Positions 46,589 to 57,986 are shown, counted from the first letter of the stretch. The stretch is 64,000 nucleotides of DNA from Porpolomopsis calyptriformis (GCA_951640195.1 OX621165.1:682001-746000); one strand, 5' to 3'. The notes: generated from the sequence alone by a model not told the origin. Numbers and translations are program-made.

Positions 46589-48131
46589 ATGCACACTCTC
46601 ACCCTTCAGTCTATCAACCCGGCCCTACTAAAGGTTGAGTATGCCGTTCGCGGTGAACTGGCCATCAAGGCCGAGAAATATCGCAACGAACTCAAGGCGG
46701 AAAACAACGGATTACCTTTCACAAAGATAATCTCGTCCAACATTGGAAACCCTCAGCAGAGCGGATTAGATCAACCTCCGATTACATTCACCAGACAGGT
46801 CCGTCGCTCTAGACTCATCGTTTGTAGTTCACAACCGACTGGTCCATATCAGGTTGCTGCCCTTACAGAATGGCCTGCCCTCATGGATTTGGCCCCAGAT
46901 GTATTCCCAAAGGATGTTATCTCCAGGGCAAAAGAACTTCTCAGAGAGATCGGTTCCATCGGGGCTTACTCGCAAAGCCACGGCGTCCCCTTCATTCGCC
47001 GAAACGTCGCCAACTTTATCGAACGTAAGCTCACTCTATCATTCTTCGTGATCAGTGTTACAGTGATCCTATTCACAAACAGAACGCGACGGGTACCCTT
47101 CTGACCCCGATCATATCTTCCTCACCACAGGCGCCTCCGCTGGTGTATCGCTTATTATCTCCATGCTGATTACACCTCCGACTTCGGGTATACTAATCCC
47201 TATCCCCCAGTACCCCCTCTACACTGCTACGCTGGCTCAGCACTCTGGCGTGGCCATATCGTACCACCTTGACGAGAGCGCCGAATGGTCCACGTCTCCT
47301 ACTCAAATTGAAGCCGCTCTTGAAAAATCTCGCAAGGATGGCATCACCGCCAAGGCGCTCGTGGTCATCAACCCAGGCAACCCCACGGGTGCACTCCTTG
47401 ATGAGGCGACTCAGGAGAGGCTCGTTCGCTTGTGTGAAAGACACTCGCTCGTTCTCCTCGCAGACGAAGTGTACCAGAACAACTTGCACCGTCGGTCCAC
47501 TCACCCCTTCACATCTTTCAAAAAAATTGTGAGGAGACTTCAATCGCCCATCCCCTTGGTATCATTCCACTCTATTTCTAAAGGCGTCTCGGGGGAATGT
47601 GGCCGCCGGGGCGGCTACTTTGAATGCACGAACATGTCCGACGAGATCCGAGCCCTCATTTACAAGATGGTCTCTGTCGGTCTGTGCCCGCCGATTGCTG
47701 GTCAGATCGGCGTCGACTGTTTGGTCCGTCCGCCAAAAGCAGGAGAGGAGAGCTACCCGCTGTGGAAACAGGAGACCGACTCCATTCATCTTGCTCTCGC
47801 TCAGCGTACGCGGACAATGGCCTCGCGATTGAATCAGCTAGATGGAGTGTCGTGTGTCGAATCTCCTGGAGCCCTGTATTTATTCCCGCAAATCCACCTG
47901 TCTCAGGGGGCGATAGAGGCAGCGAGGAAGGCGGGGAAACAACCTGATACATTTTACGCACTGGCCTTGCTTGAGGAGACCGGAATTTGTGTGGTGCCTG
48001 GAAGTGGGTTTGGACAGGTAGAGGGTACGTATCATTATAGGTTGACCTGTCTGTGTCCTGGGGTCGAGGAGTATGTAAGTGCCCTGGAGAAATTTCACAG
48101 AAGGTTCATAGAGGAATATGGTACGAAGTAA
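46589..48131 (+). CDS. Alanine aminotransferase
   Basis: Exons 46589-46798, 46853-47024 and 47083-48131 give 476 residues. The PLP-dependent enzyme interconverts alanine and 2-oxoglutarate with pyruvate and glutamate. Family marks are KIISSNIGNPQQ, VAALTEWPALMDL, GAYSQSHGVPFIR, FLTTGASAGVSLI, VINPGNPTGALL, DEVYQ and SFHSISKGVSGECGRRGGYFE with the PLP-binding Lys, plus a C-terminal VVPGSGFGQ. No mitochondrial presequence is obvious, as the protein starts close to the family core; a cytosolic form is likely. Length is normal for fungal enzymes. It lies directly after F-box relics. Confidence 0.95.
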
Positions 48132-48530
48132 ACTTTGTCATTTAGAGTCCGTTATTTGGGAAAGTTTCTTCTGGTTTAGGAATTGTACTTGGAATTGCTT
48201 GACTTGGAGGGTGCTCGGAATATGCTAATTCCCTAAGGGTGACGTTACGGTCAGGGCCGGAAGTTTGGAAAAGAGATAAACTGAGGTCACCATCACCAGC
48301 CAGGCTCAAGCACTGAATGATCGGGGGTGTAGAACAGCCTGGCGGTGTTTGGTTGACAGCATCAGGGAAATCCATTCCGGCGGGGGCTGCCCTGGCGCCT
48401 TTTCTACAGTCCATCAGCGGCCGAAAAGAAAGCGAGTGTGGATAAGAAGGGGAATAAACTGCTGACCTCTGGCAGAAAAGCCTCATGAAGAGTCGTGGCT
48501 CCACATAGTTCGATCATCATCGAAACGCCC
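48132..48530. other. Intergenic stretch
   Basis: About 400 bases after the aminotransferase. No feature seen apart from the remnant that follows. Confidence 0.45.
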
Positions 48531-48534
48531 CGGA

Positions 48535-48787
48535 ATAAATCCACAGACTACTGGCTTTCGTCACAACCGTCAATGAAGTGGACGAGAATTTGAAAACCCT
48601 CATGGAGAAGGTGCCGAGGACTACAGGCAAGCATGTTCTTAGCCATCGTGTTTTCAACGTTTGTGACGGCAGGGCATCGCTTCTCCGCGAGCTCCACCGA
48701 GAATTATTGAAAGCGTATGTGAGGTTAAATCCCCCGTTAGGTGAAACGGAAAATACGCGGGTCAATGCCTACTCAAACGACGCTTAA
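48535..48787 (+). pseudogene. Coding-like fragment, unknown family
   Basis: After an AG at about 48546 an open frame reads LLAFVTTVNEVDENLKTLMEK, then RTTGKHVLSHRVFNVCDG and LLRELHRELLKAYVRLNPP, ending at a TAA. Its amphipathic, charged composition looks like real protein, but there is no start, no upstream exon and no match I can name. It could be a relic or a final exon. Confidence 0.3.
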
Positions 48788-49062
48788 TAGGTTCGGTCCG
48801 GTGTTGCCGATATGCCACGTGGTTGATACGATTGTTTGTATTTATTTGTACGATTTGCGTGGTCCGTGCGTCTCATTTATAATTGAGCCTGCCGGCTGTC
48901 AACTACCGTCAACATCCCTCTATCGTTCATATACCAATGGACCACAATCATTCGACATCGCCAGCGATTCTTGCCTCGCAATAACCCAAGTCGCGCACGT
49001 CGCGGCCGGGCTACTCTTCTTTGTCGTCCGGGGCGCCGTTTCTCTTCCCGTTATCGCTCATC

Positions 49063-50913
49063 ATGGTAAGGCCTAGAACTCTACCAACCGTTTCCCTCTC
49101 ACCCCGTGGGAACCAGGTTCTCATCAGTAGCACGAAATATGCTTGGTCAGTTGCTTTCTTCTTCAAGTTGACTCCACCACTCACATTTTATCAGCGAATC
49201 ATGTATCAAGGGCCATCGATCGTCCACATGCAAACACACCGACCGTCCTCTCTATGAAATAAAAAAGAAGGGCCGACCGGTGACCCAGTGTGATCATTGT
49301 AGAGAGCTTCGAAAAACCAAACAAGTCCACGTCAAATGTCTCTGCGAACTGAAGGAGGATTCCACCAAGACCGTGCCCTCTAGGTCTATGTTGAAGAAGA
49401 AAGGTGTGTAACCTCCACGGCACACTCGGCAGCCCACCCTAAGACCCCTCCTTTCTCCAGCGTCATGCAAGGTGCCGGAGAGCGCCGCGTTTCCCAATGG
49501 CTTGCCAGAAGCTTTGGAAGCCTCGGTCACGCTCCACGAAGGAGTGTCGTCAGATTCGGATCACGGTGCGTTGATGTATGGCTGCTCTTTGGCCATACTC
49601 ACCTCGCCCCAGTCACTGGCTGTGCTTGCCAATCTGGGGGCAACTGCAACTGTTGCACTCGAAGGACGGGTACCCGCACCAGTCGCCCGAGGATAAAGTT
49701 GGATTTGCACCATGATAGCGATGATAACGTTAATGACGTATCCCCGAACACGAACCCTTCCTCCGCTGTTGGGCTGCCCCTGACATCACACATCCTTGCC
49801 CGTATCGCCGAACTTCCCCTTGTACTTCCAAAGCCGCCTGCTCCGGGACCATCGCACGAACCCTCTTCTGGTGTCGCGCACGGCCAAACTGGGCGTCATC
49901 ATACCCATGAACACATGCTATTCAGTCCCTACGGACGGGCTTACGAATATACCCGTGGATCTGATCACGACCATGGCCATGAAGATCGCACACCAGAAAC
50001 TCGCCCTGATGCCACACTCAGCTTTCAATCATCTCCCAACGATGAATCGCTTCCTGATGGCAATCTTCAACTCCCCTCTCCAAATTGGGTTCCCCCATCC
50101 TTCACTTCCGTTTGCAATTGTGATGATTCTTGTGCATGCCCTGGTTGTACCCAACACCATGGCAATGGGCTGGCTTCAGACTCCTTCAATTCATGCTCTA
50201 ATCCTTCCACTTGTACCTCTTGCATAGACTGCTCTATTCTTTCTCTTCCCGACTCGCTTCCTCCGGACACGGCGTTATCCATATTTGACAACTATCAGTC
50301 ACAATATATTGATGAATGGGTTCGCCAAGTCTCCGGTCGCCCCTTACCTGCTTCAGATATGGCGACAGCGATTGAGCCCGAGTACGCGTTATCTGACTTG
50401 CCGACATTCCAGATTTCTGGGACAGAGGCAGAACAGATTCTCCAGTTTGGCGGATGCGAGTGGTGCGGTGGGCCATGTCAACCCGGATTTTGCAAATGCG
50501 ATGGGCTTAGCACCGACCTACCTTGCCCGACGATCTCCGTCTTAGACCAAGGTATGTCTGGTGAGAATTGTGGTGATGCTGAGGATAGAACCGGGATGTT
50601 TCTCCGAAGTGTGGACATAGACGCGAACGGTTTCTTAACGACACCGCAGTTGTCGCGTAGCCGGTCGTCGTCTGGCTCGTCCCAGTCCAGCCATCACAGC
50701 TTTAAAGCATCTTGTATGGCTCTATCGGCAGGGACGGTTCCCATTTTCTCCGTGAATGGGGGTGATTTACCTTCCTCTTGCAACTCACCGACGACGACAT
50801 CCCCAACGCATACTGAAGCGGCGTTCTACCCCGTCAGTAATCTGGATTCTGATGGTGTGGGTGATGAACGAATCTTATTGTACGACCCTTCGTGGGACAG
50901 GATGCGGCTTTAA
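49063..50913 (+). CDS. Copper-fist transcription factor
   Basis: Five exons (49063-49065, 49117-49145, 49195-49403, 49461-49565, 49613-50913) give 548 residues. Residues 1-60 are a copper fist: MVLISSTKYACESCIKGHRS, C-x-H, KKGRPVTQCDHCRELRKTKQ and VKCLC. This fold binds copper/zinc and the minor groove in Mac1, Ace1 and Cuf1. A second cysteine group (GCACQSGGNCNCC), then CNCDDSCACPGC with HH, a CSNPSTCTSCIDC run and CEWCGGPCQPGFCKC follow, resembling the C-terminal metal-sensing boxes of Mac1/Cuf1. It should be a nuclear copper-responsive regulator. A His-rich stretch lies near residues 235-270. The start ATG is alone in its exon, directly before GTAAGG. Confidence 0.9.
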
Positions 50914-51317
50914 TATAACTGTTGTCTACCCCGCCCGACGTTGGGCTTTCTTTTCTGCTGCTACTTTCCTCCTTTCCACCAATTTTCGTGATACTCGTTC
51001 CGTATCCATATGGCTTGTACATTTTCTTGTGCGTCTGTTTGACGTGGCTGGGTGATGAAGTTGTCTACTTTAAATTTCACACTTTAGACATGGTCAAATA
51101 AATGAAGGCTTTGAGCGTTCATCCAATCATACCAACGATGGAGCCATACATGTACGCTCCTCAATTACCTGTTAACTACCTTATCGAAATTTGCCTTCAA
51201 GATCACATCCAATAACATTGTTCTCAAGCGTCTCTGAACTCGAGACACATTGAACGGAGTCATTCGGAGGGCGGTGAGGGTATGGCCATGTTAACCTCTT
51301 CAGATATCTAAACAGGT
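50914..51317. other. Spacer before repeat region
   Basis: About 400 bases following the copper-fist gene; likely its 3' untranslated region, then unremarkable sequence. Confidence 0.4.
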
Positions 51318-51550
51318 CCAGGTACCCCGTCTTTTTTATCTTTCATTCACTGGCTCCGTTGCTCGACCAATGGGTCAGGCTAACAAATCCAGCCAAAAAA
51401 AAAACCCGAAGGGTGTCTAACAACTGCCCTTCACCACATACCCTTTTGCCATTGGATCCAATGGCCTGGATCCAATGGCAGAAGAGTTTGTGGTGAGGGA
51501 CAGTTGTTAGACAGGGCCCGAAGGGGGAAAAAAAAGACAGGGTACCCTGG
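51318..51550. repeat. Inverted-repeat element A, copy 1 (interrupted)
   Basis: Ends are inverted copies: CCAGGTACCCCGTCTTTTTT on the left and its near-complement ending GGGTACCCTGG on the right. Without the 112-base insertion the element is about 121 bases, matching copy 2 at 51739. It has no coding capacity and resembles a MITE. Flanking bases to the right (about 40, CCAATAGC...CATCACTCCCAG) are also shared with copy 2, so part of the surroundings was duplicated too. Confidence 0.75.
51414..51516. mobile_element. Small hairpin element B nested in element A
   Basis: A 103-base insertion made of two arms of about 47 bases that are near-perfect inverted copies (TGTCTAACAACTG...TTGCCATTGGATCCA and its complement), with almost no loop. 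It is bordered on both sides by CCCGAAGGG (51405-51413 and 51517-51525), a 9-base target duplication. Copy 2 of element A lacks it, so it arrived after the duplication. It has no coding capacity; a non-autonomous DNA transposon is the best reading. Confidence 0.8.
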
Positions 51551-51738
51551 ATGAACACCAACCAACCAATAGCAGTGCCATCACTCCCAGTTGTAGGACA
51601 GAATACTTCCCTTCAAGGTCATAGTCTTACCGATTCCTCCCGAGTTCAGAGGCACGCACGTGTATAGACCACATAACTAAAGTCTCCAGCCTGCCCATCA
51701 GTCGGATGGTGAGTGGTATCACAAATGTCCAAAGAAAT

Positions 51739-51858
51739 CCAGGTGTCACCGTCTTTTTAGCTTTCATTCACTGGCTCCGTTGCTCGACCAATGGGCCGGG
51801 CGAACGAATCCAGCCAAAAAAAACCCCCGAAGGGGAAAAAAAAGACGGGGTACCCCGG
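51739..51858. repeat. Inverted-repeat element A, copy 2 (uninterrupted)
   Basis: About 120 bases, direct repeat of the element at 51318 with the same TTCATTCACTGGCTCCGTTG core, and the empty-site version of the nested insertion (AACCCCCGAAGGGGAAAA). Its terminal inverted repeats are slightly worn on the left side. Confidence 0.75.
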
Positions 51859-53552
51859 ATGAACACCAACTGACCAATAGCGGTGTCATCACTCCCAGAG
51901 CTCGACGGGGACAGAAGGTTGCCGACAGCAGTCAACCGGAAACACTTATCTACTTTGGTTGTCATCCCAGTGTCGAAACTCGTTCCGGCCAACCACTGCC
52001 TTGATTCGTGGATTGATGTACGACCAAGGCACCAACCAGCTCTGGGTGTTACCAAGGCCGATGTTCGCCCCTGAAGCACATCTCCCCAGCCCTCTGCAGA
52101 AAAAGAGATTAGAAAAAGATGGGTTGGAAAGGAAGTGAGAGACGTACCAATTGCTCGCTGTCTGTGCGCGTTTGTTTTGGCTGGAGGGGCTGCCGCTGTT
52201 GGACGAGGCAACTGGTTGGATGCATCCACACCACAACACAGCCGGATATCCTCAAACGGTACCGTTGTCGGACAAAACTACTAGCTGGATGGAACCCCAC
52301 CGCAACGTAGCCGAATATCCTCGAATGGCGTGCCCCTTCGGTGGACACGATGATCGGAGTGCTCGAGCTGGATGCAACCTACCCCCTCGCACCCCAAACT
52401 TACATGACCACAACCGCCAACAACTCCGAAACCGCCACCACCAAACACACCAAACACATCCCGCCCCTTGCATCCAGCCGAGCATCCTCACACAGCGCCA
52501 CTTACTGATCTAGTATCAAAAGAGATGTATGAGCAACAGGAAGACGATCCAAAACGAGAACTTACCCGCGCCTTGGTCTTTACTAGCTGGCCGAATGAAG
52601 GGCAACAGTACGCTGCCACTGGACCCCCCAAGCCCAGCCGCTGGCAGAATTGAACTTTGCCGCCGTGACAGGTAGTCTGCAAGAGACAGTGCAGTCTTAC
52701 CACCTCTGCAACTGAATCAAGCAGTCATCCAAAAAGCAACGCAAACCTCGCACTCGCCCAGCCACGACGATCAAGCCTCGCGACCACCAAATCTACGAGA
52801 CCACAACAACAACGACCCGCACCATCTCGTAAGACCTGGCTGGCCAAGTCACGAAACCTCATTCGTAGCCGCCGAACGAGCACAAAGAGTGCAGTGCCCT
52901 TTGGTGATGAACCATTGGCAGACACGACAAAGACACAATCTGGCCGCGTATGTTTGCGATCTCCTGGTGCACCGCGTCAGAGAAGGCAACAAAGGCGACA
53001 AGAAGGACAGGCGTACCAAACGTTACCATCCGACAGCAATCTCCCCTCCATGTCGGTCTCGAACTCACGCCTCGAAGGGTGGACCTCGCCGCCTTAGCCA
53101 TCGAGAACGAGAGCAGACGATGAAGGGGAGAGGGGATTAGGAACGAGCTCCATTGGCTCCTTTGCTCCTTTGCTGAGGGTCATTGGGTCAAAACCGCCTG
53201 GCTTTTATACGTTGAGAGGCTGGCATTTGGCTGACTTTTGACAAAAATAAATGTTTTATTTCGACGATTTCTATTGGACACGACAAAAAATATTCGATCG
53301 AAAGCTTTGTCAGTGATGTCATGACTGTAATTTACTGCATTGGCAAACGTCATTAACTCGCGGGCTGGGGATTGGATGACAACTTTGTGAATGGCCAGCC
53401 CTTCCAGATCGTCACCGAAAAACATGGTTACGAGTCGTGTCCGGCTGGCGGTGTGCGAGAGCACAACTCCTTCACTTGACATTTATAAGTTCGCATGAAT
53501 TCATTATAAAGCGGTTAATTACAGGGTGCAGAGCTATATGTATAGAAGAGTA
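51859..53552. other. Repeat-rich intergenic region
   Basis: About 1.7 kb with short open frames on both strands, none with a domain. A 69-base tandem repeat lies at 52202-52339. Poly-purine/pyrimidine and CAC-rich stretches occur at 52390-52450. It may be the remains of a lost gene or of mobile elements. Confidence 0.4.
52202..52339 (+). repeat. Two tandem 69-base units
   Basis: Units at 52202-52270 and 52271-52339 share GGATG, ACCRCAAC and AGCCGRATATCCTCRAA blocks. On the plus strand both stay open and read D(E/K)(A/T)T(G/S)WM(H/E)PH(H/R)N(T/V)A(G/E)YP. A third, partial AGCCGAGCATCCTC block appears near 52475. No family is recognised. Confidence 0.6.
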
Positions 53553-54521
53553 TCACTCCAGGTCAAACAACAAAACTTCAGAGACAATATCGCCAATGTT
53601 CTCCACGGTTACCATTTTACCAGGTTCGGCGAAGATATAGGCGCCATCTCCCTCCCTCAACTCCAGCTCTACGCCATCCTCTCCTCTGACTCTCAGACGC
53701 GCGCCAGTTGCTTCCTTGTCATTGTAACCGGATGATTGGACAACGTGGATGTAACCTTTGCGTTCTTGCGTTGAACCACCGAGGAAAGTGTGCGAAAGAG
53801 TGGTGGATGGTGAAATTAATGTGGCGAAGAGTGTCAGCGGGGACTGCACAGGGGCAGGGCCAGATGCTTCGCGTTGATGAATAACACCTTCAGCGCCGAC
53901 AGGTGCTACCACCCTCACCCATCGGTCTTTCTTCTCGTCATCGGTAAAATGGCTAGACGAAGCGTTCTCTGAGCATAGCTGATTTGAATCAGACGATCTA
54001 AAAGACATACCGGGTGAAGTAGTTGGGTGTCAGGCCGCTGATGGAAGGAAGGCTCCAGATTTGAAGCACATGGACTGCTTTTGAACCATACACTTTCTCA
54101 CTGTGAGTTATCCCGGTACCTGCGGATGTGAGCTGAATATCACCCCGCCTTGTGATCTCGGCGTTTCCCATCGAATCCTCCCTGGGGCCCAAAGTGAGCC
54201 ACGAAGAAAGAAAAAACAAAAAGTGTAATTGACTTACTGCTCAACTTCTCCGTCTATGATGTAGGAAATTATTTCAGACTCCTTATGGCCGTGCATTCCG
54301 AAACCGGTACGCGGTTCGACCCAATCTTCGTTGAGGACACGGAGGGAGCCAAACTGCTCATGACCGGATCCTCGATACCTTCATCGTCGTTCCGAGATCG
54401 TTAGAAATAATATCGGCGATACTGGGACGACGTACGAAGCAAATGAGAAAGTGTAAAATGTCTTTAGCCAGCCATTATCAGCGTGGCCGCGTTCATGGCT
54501 GAGTCGGGGGATGAGCTTCAT
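53553..54521 (-). CDS. Pirin family protein
   Basis: Exons 54521-54436, 54378-54238, 54181-54011 and 53952-53553 give 265 residues. [20 protein letters not shown], the metal-binding [39 protein letters not shown] and the C-terminal cupin with [11 protein letters not shown] match pirin/YhhW bicupins. These bind iron at H-x-H...E and act as nuclear cofactors or quercetin dioxygenases; which applies here is not known. Start chosen at [13 protein letters not shown] because the ATG keeps frame with the family core; a TATA motif lies about 70 bases before it. Confidence 0.92.
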
Positions 54522-55656
54522 GAGATACTGAAGGCTGTTGGTTTTTTGCGAGTCGAAGAAAATTGGCTTGAGCCTGGTGACATCGCAGGTTTATATAGAT
54601 TCTGTGTGGTTCGAATTTGTGTGCATTACTTGGGCTGCTTTGTGGTTGATCGTAGATTTGTCATTGATCATGACAAATGCTTTATATGATCGCAATGACG
54701 CGAAGCAGGAGGCCTTAGTAACTTTCGAACAAACAAAGGTGAAGAAAATGTCATGTTTTATAGTCAAGTGGGCCTTTCTGATATTCGACACCTATCTAAC
54801 TTGTCGCCCATTCAAGCGACTTTAGCCCCAAGCTCGGAAGTACACATTCTTTTGGTGGCGGATTAACCACCACGCGACTACACAGTCAAGGATTTCCCCA
54901 CCGACTAGCCAAAATCGAGAATCCTGCTGATAAGGCCATCTCTGGGCACAACCGCAAGAGAAACATAATGCCAATGCAATGCCTGGTAAGTCCCCTGGAA
55001 CCCATCGACGATGGTTCATAAAACACTCTCCCCTTCAGATCATTATTAATAATTTCCATAGGGCTCTCCTAAAACGACGTCGCCTTTAAAAGTACGAAAT
55101 CAAGTCCGAATCGACCGATTTCATGTCGAGTTATACTCCGCGCTCGAAAGTGGCCTGAATGCCGGAATTCCATGTTCGATGAGTGCAAGGGAGGGCGCGG
55201 AGCATAACTCCACTTGGATTCAAAATTTCTTTTGGACCGGGTTTTCCGGCCACTACGCAAAACACATGGAACTTGAGTGGGGACCTGGAATCTAACAACG
55301 ACTGCATGCCAAAATTATCTGACATGGAAATGCGGGAAAGTCCCATTCTTTCACACTGACCGTCGGGGTGGTCATTCATATTTCCTCGCGAAGCGTGTTC
55401 TCTGGCCACAATCTAGTACATCGGCCGAAGCTGGTACAGCCCGGAGGCTGTGGCGCGTCTTTCCTTGGGTCATACGGCTAAGATCCATCCAGTTCGCACG
55501 CACCACACTGAAGTGTTGTGCCCCGCATGATGACGATTATGCACCGCCTTAGAATAGGGTCGTTATCAATATATTCTGCGCATCGTTGAATTGTACACGG
55601 AGTATACATACACTATGATACAGCGATGAACGGTGCTTCTCGAAAAACTGCCAGCG
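54522..55656. other. Intergenic region
   Basis: About 1.1 kb. A minus-strand TATATAA at 54591-54597 probably serves the pirin gene. No other coding, RNA or repeat feature is convincing. Confidence 0.45.
54591..54597 (-). promoter_or_regulatory. TATA box for pirin gene
   Basis: TATATAA on the minus strand, about 70 bases ahead of the pirin start codon, at a usual distance. Confidence 0.5.
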
Positions 55657-56987
55657 TCATTGCTTGCCCTTTTGCTTTTCCACCTCTTTCTCAGTGACTA
55701 TATTCCCCATGACCTCATTTTCCACCTCCCCGCCGATCTCCTTTATCCGGTCGTGATCGGATCCGATCAAGGAGATATATACGCCCTGCTGGAAAACCGG
55801 GTACGAGCCAATGCGTATACCTTCGTCTTTGAGGCGCTCTTGCAGAGAGGTTAGATACGGTGCTATTAAGGATTCAGGACGGCTGTAAATGCGGGGGAAG
55901 GTGATGTCATATAAGGACGAATTGATATACGGATGAACGCACGAGGTATATATTTGGAGACGGAGAGGGCGCTCGTGGGCGGGAGGGAGGGGGAGGAAGG
56001 GAGTGAGTCCTGTGAGTAACTTTTGAAATAGGGTGGGGATGCCTGGGAAGACACACAGTTTGCCTTCGAGGCGGACCACGGGCTTGGGTAGTATGTGAGG
56101 GGGGAGCGTGAGAAAAGAAGACGGGTACGCACTACCCAGACATCTTTGGCGATGAAGAGGACCTCTGCGTTTGCGGGAAAGAGCGCCATTCTCCGAGTGG
56201 CGGTTCTTTGTTGGTCGTTTAGAGTGTGGACCCAAGGTTTGTGCTTGTTCATCTCCACCATGCGTGACAAGGTCTCTGAGTGAGAGACGAGGGATTGGTT
56301 GAATGATTTGGCAAGGGAGGCATAGGTGATGTCTGAATGGATGGTGGGTGAGAAGAGGAGAGCTTATTTTGGAGGGAGAAGAGTGACCATCGTGAGTTGG
56401 ACCGATCCCGCCAGAGGTGATGACAAAATCGTAGTTCCGCACCATGCGCCTACTTGCCTGAATTCTATCACATGTTTTTACGGTTATTTTCGAAAACTTC
56501 TGATCAGAGGAGTGACCGGGGGGGAGTCGTACGCACATTTCCTCCTCTTCATCTGGAACGACCTCTATTCGCTTTCTAGTCACTAAGGCCGTCAACCCAG
56601 AGAAAAAATACGCTGGAGAAGGGAAAAAACGTACAGCTCAATTCCGTGCTCGAAGCAGTAGCGAGCAAAGTAATTTGAATTCCGGTCGAGAGTTTTGCCG
56701 TTTAATATTTCGTCTCTGGCGGGCTGTGTTATGAAGGGTGACGACGAGGAGGCGATGAGATGAATTTACCCGATGATAAGAGCTGCTGCCGTCTTAATGT
56801 ACTTTCCCTCGCCGAGGGGATTCTTTGGAACGGGAGAGACAGGGAAATTGAACTCTTTCCCCGAGTCAAGATTGGTTATGGGGGATGGTGGTGGAGAAAA
56901 CGATGGACTGGATGACATTTGTTTTGAAGTAAGCTTGCAGACTGATGATGATCGCAGGAAGAAACGAGAGGTCGGGTTCAAGAGCAT
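55657..56987 (-). CDS. Molybdopterin-binding domain (MoaB/CinA-like) protein
   Basis: Six exons (56987-56770, 56715-56635, 56575-56537, 56452-56388, 56332-56133, 56082-55657) give 342 residues. [49 protein letters not shown] and [12 protein letters not shown] are the hallmarks of the MoCF_biosynth fold as found in CinA and in the N-terminal part of animal FAD synthases. Known relatives hydrolyse FAD or bind molybdopterin; a real Moco role is doubtful. The first 30 residues ([18 protein letters not shown]) look like a mitochondrial presequence. It is divergent from the GPI protein gene across 83 bases. Confidence 0.88.
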
Positions 56988-57070
56988 TGATGATGGTGAG
57001 CGGACAATATGTGAAATAATTTGTAAGCTAATTTGGTATCAATCGACCAATAAGGAAATAGCACCTTGCC
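56988..57070. promoter_or_regulatory. 83-base divergent spacer
   Basis: The start codons of the molybdopterin-domain gene and the Kre9/Knh1-like gene are 83 bases apart and diverge. Both promoters must fit here or overlap the opposing 5' ends. Confidence 0.5.
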
Positions 57071-57986
57071 ATGCTCAACACACTCGTTTTCGTTCTTTTC
57101 CTTTCTTTCGTGCAAGGCGCTCTCTACGTCTCTTCCATTTCTTTTCCGCACTGAAAACCGTTTACTGACTTTCAAGCAGGTCATCGAACCTCAACAGTCC
57201 ACAGTTTGTCGTGCAGGACAACCGTGTACGATCCAGTGGTTGGACGATGGGATCGCCCCCCTTCTCAGTTCTATAGGGGTTTGCACCGTTGGTTTGTATT
57301 CCGGGAATCAGGTCCGTCGTGTTTTATGTTCCGGTTCGCCGACTTCTCGTTTACCACCGCCCAAAAGCAACTCATCCAAGAGATAGAACCCGTTAATGTA
57401 GCGAATGCACATTCATTAACATTCAAGGTGACATCTTCTCCGTCCCTCTTCCGGCTTCAATAACACGCGTATAGCCCAACTCAAAGGCTGGACCTAACTC
57501 CAACGATTAGTATGTACTTTACTCTCGGACATGTCTTTTCACTAATCTCCGATCAGTTATGTCACCTTCACCTCTACCGCAGACATTGTGAACGGGACGA
57601 GCCCATACCTGGCATTCTCTCCTCCATTCAAGTATGCTCGTCATTTCTCTGTTATCACCAACCTCACACCATCCGCACGCAGCATCAACAACATGCATGG
57701 CTCGTTCAATTCACCGTTACCCTCAGCGACCTCAACGATACCCATTCCTTCCTCTCTCTTGATCGCGCCTACGAGTTCCTCCACCGAAACCGTCACCATC
57801 GGCACGCTCTCCACCTCGTTGCCTCCGATTTCGTCTTTATCTTCCACTTCACCTCACCCTTCGGCCTCTCCCTCTGCGAAGGGCCAAATCAGTGCAGGCC
57901 ATCGGGCGGGCTTGGCACCCATGGTGTTGGCCGTCTTTTTTCTATCTTGGTTGATTGGTGTACGGTTTATCTTGTTGTTCGTTTAG
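57071..57986 (+). CDS. Kre9/Knh1-like GPI-anchored Ser/Thr-rich protein
   Basis: Six exons (57071-57127, 57180-57311, 57368-57427, 57475-57509, 57557-57631, 57683-57986) give 220 residues. A 17-residue signal peptide (MLNTLVFVLFLSFVQGA) leads to VIEPQQSTVCRAGQPCTIQWLD, VGLYSG and YYVTFTSTADIVNGTSPYLAFSPPF, the pattern of the Kre9/Knh1 N-terminal domain. A Ser/Thr-rich stalk and a C-terminal hydrophobic tail after SAGHRAG fit a GPI anchor. It should sit at the cell surface or wall; yeast relatives matter for beta-1,6-glucan. Small GPI proteins of this type are abundant in basidiomycetes. Confidence 0.85.

Noticed and set aside
53040..53110. tRNA-like A and B box pair on the minus strand (TGGCTAAGGCGG, GTTCGAGACC)
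   Set aside because: Box spacing is too short and neither the acceptor stem nor the T stem pairs; no tRNA can be folded.
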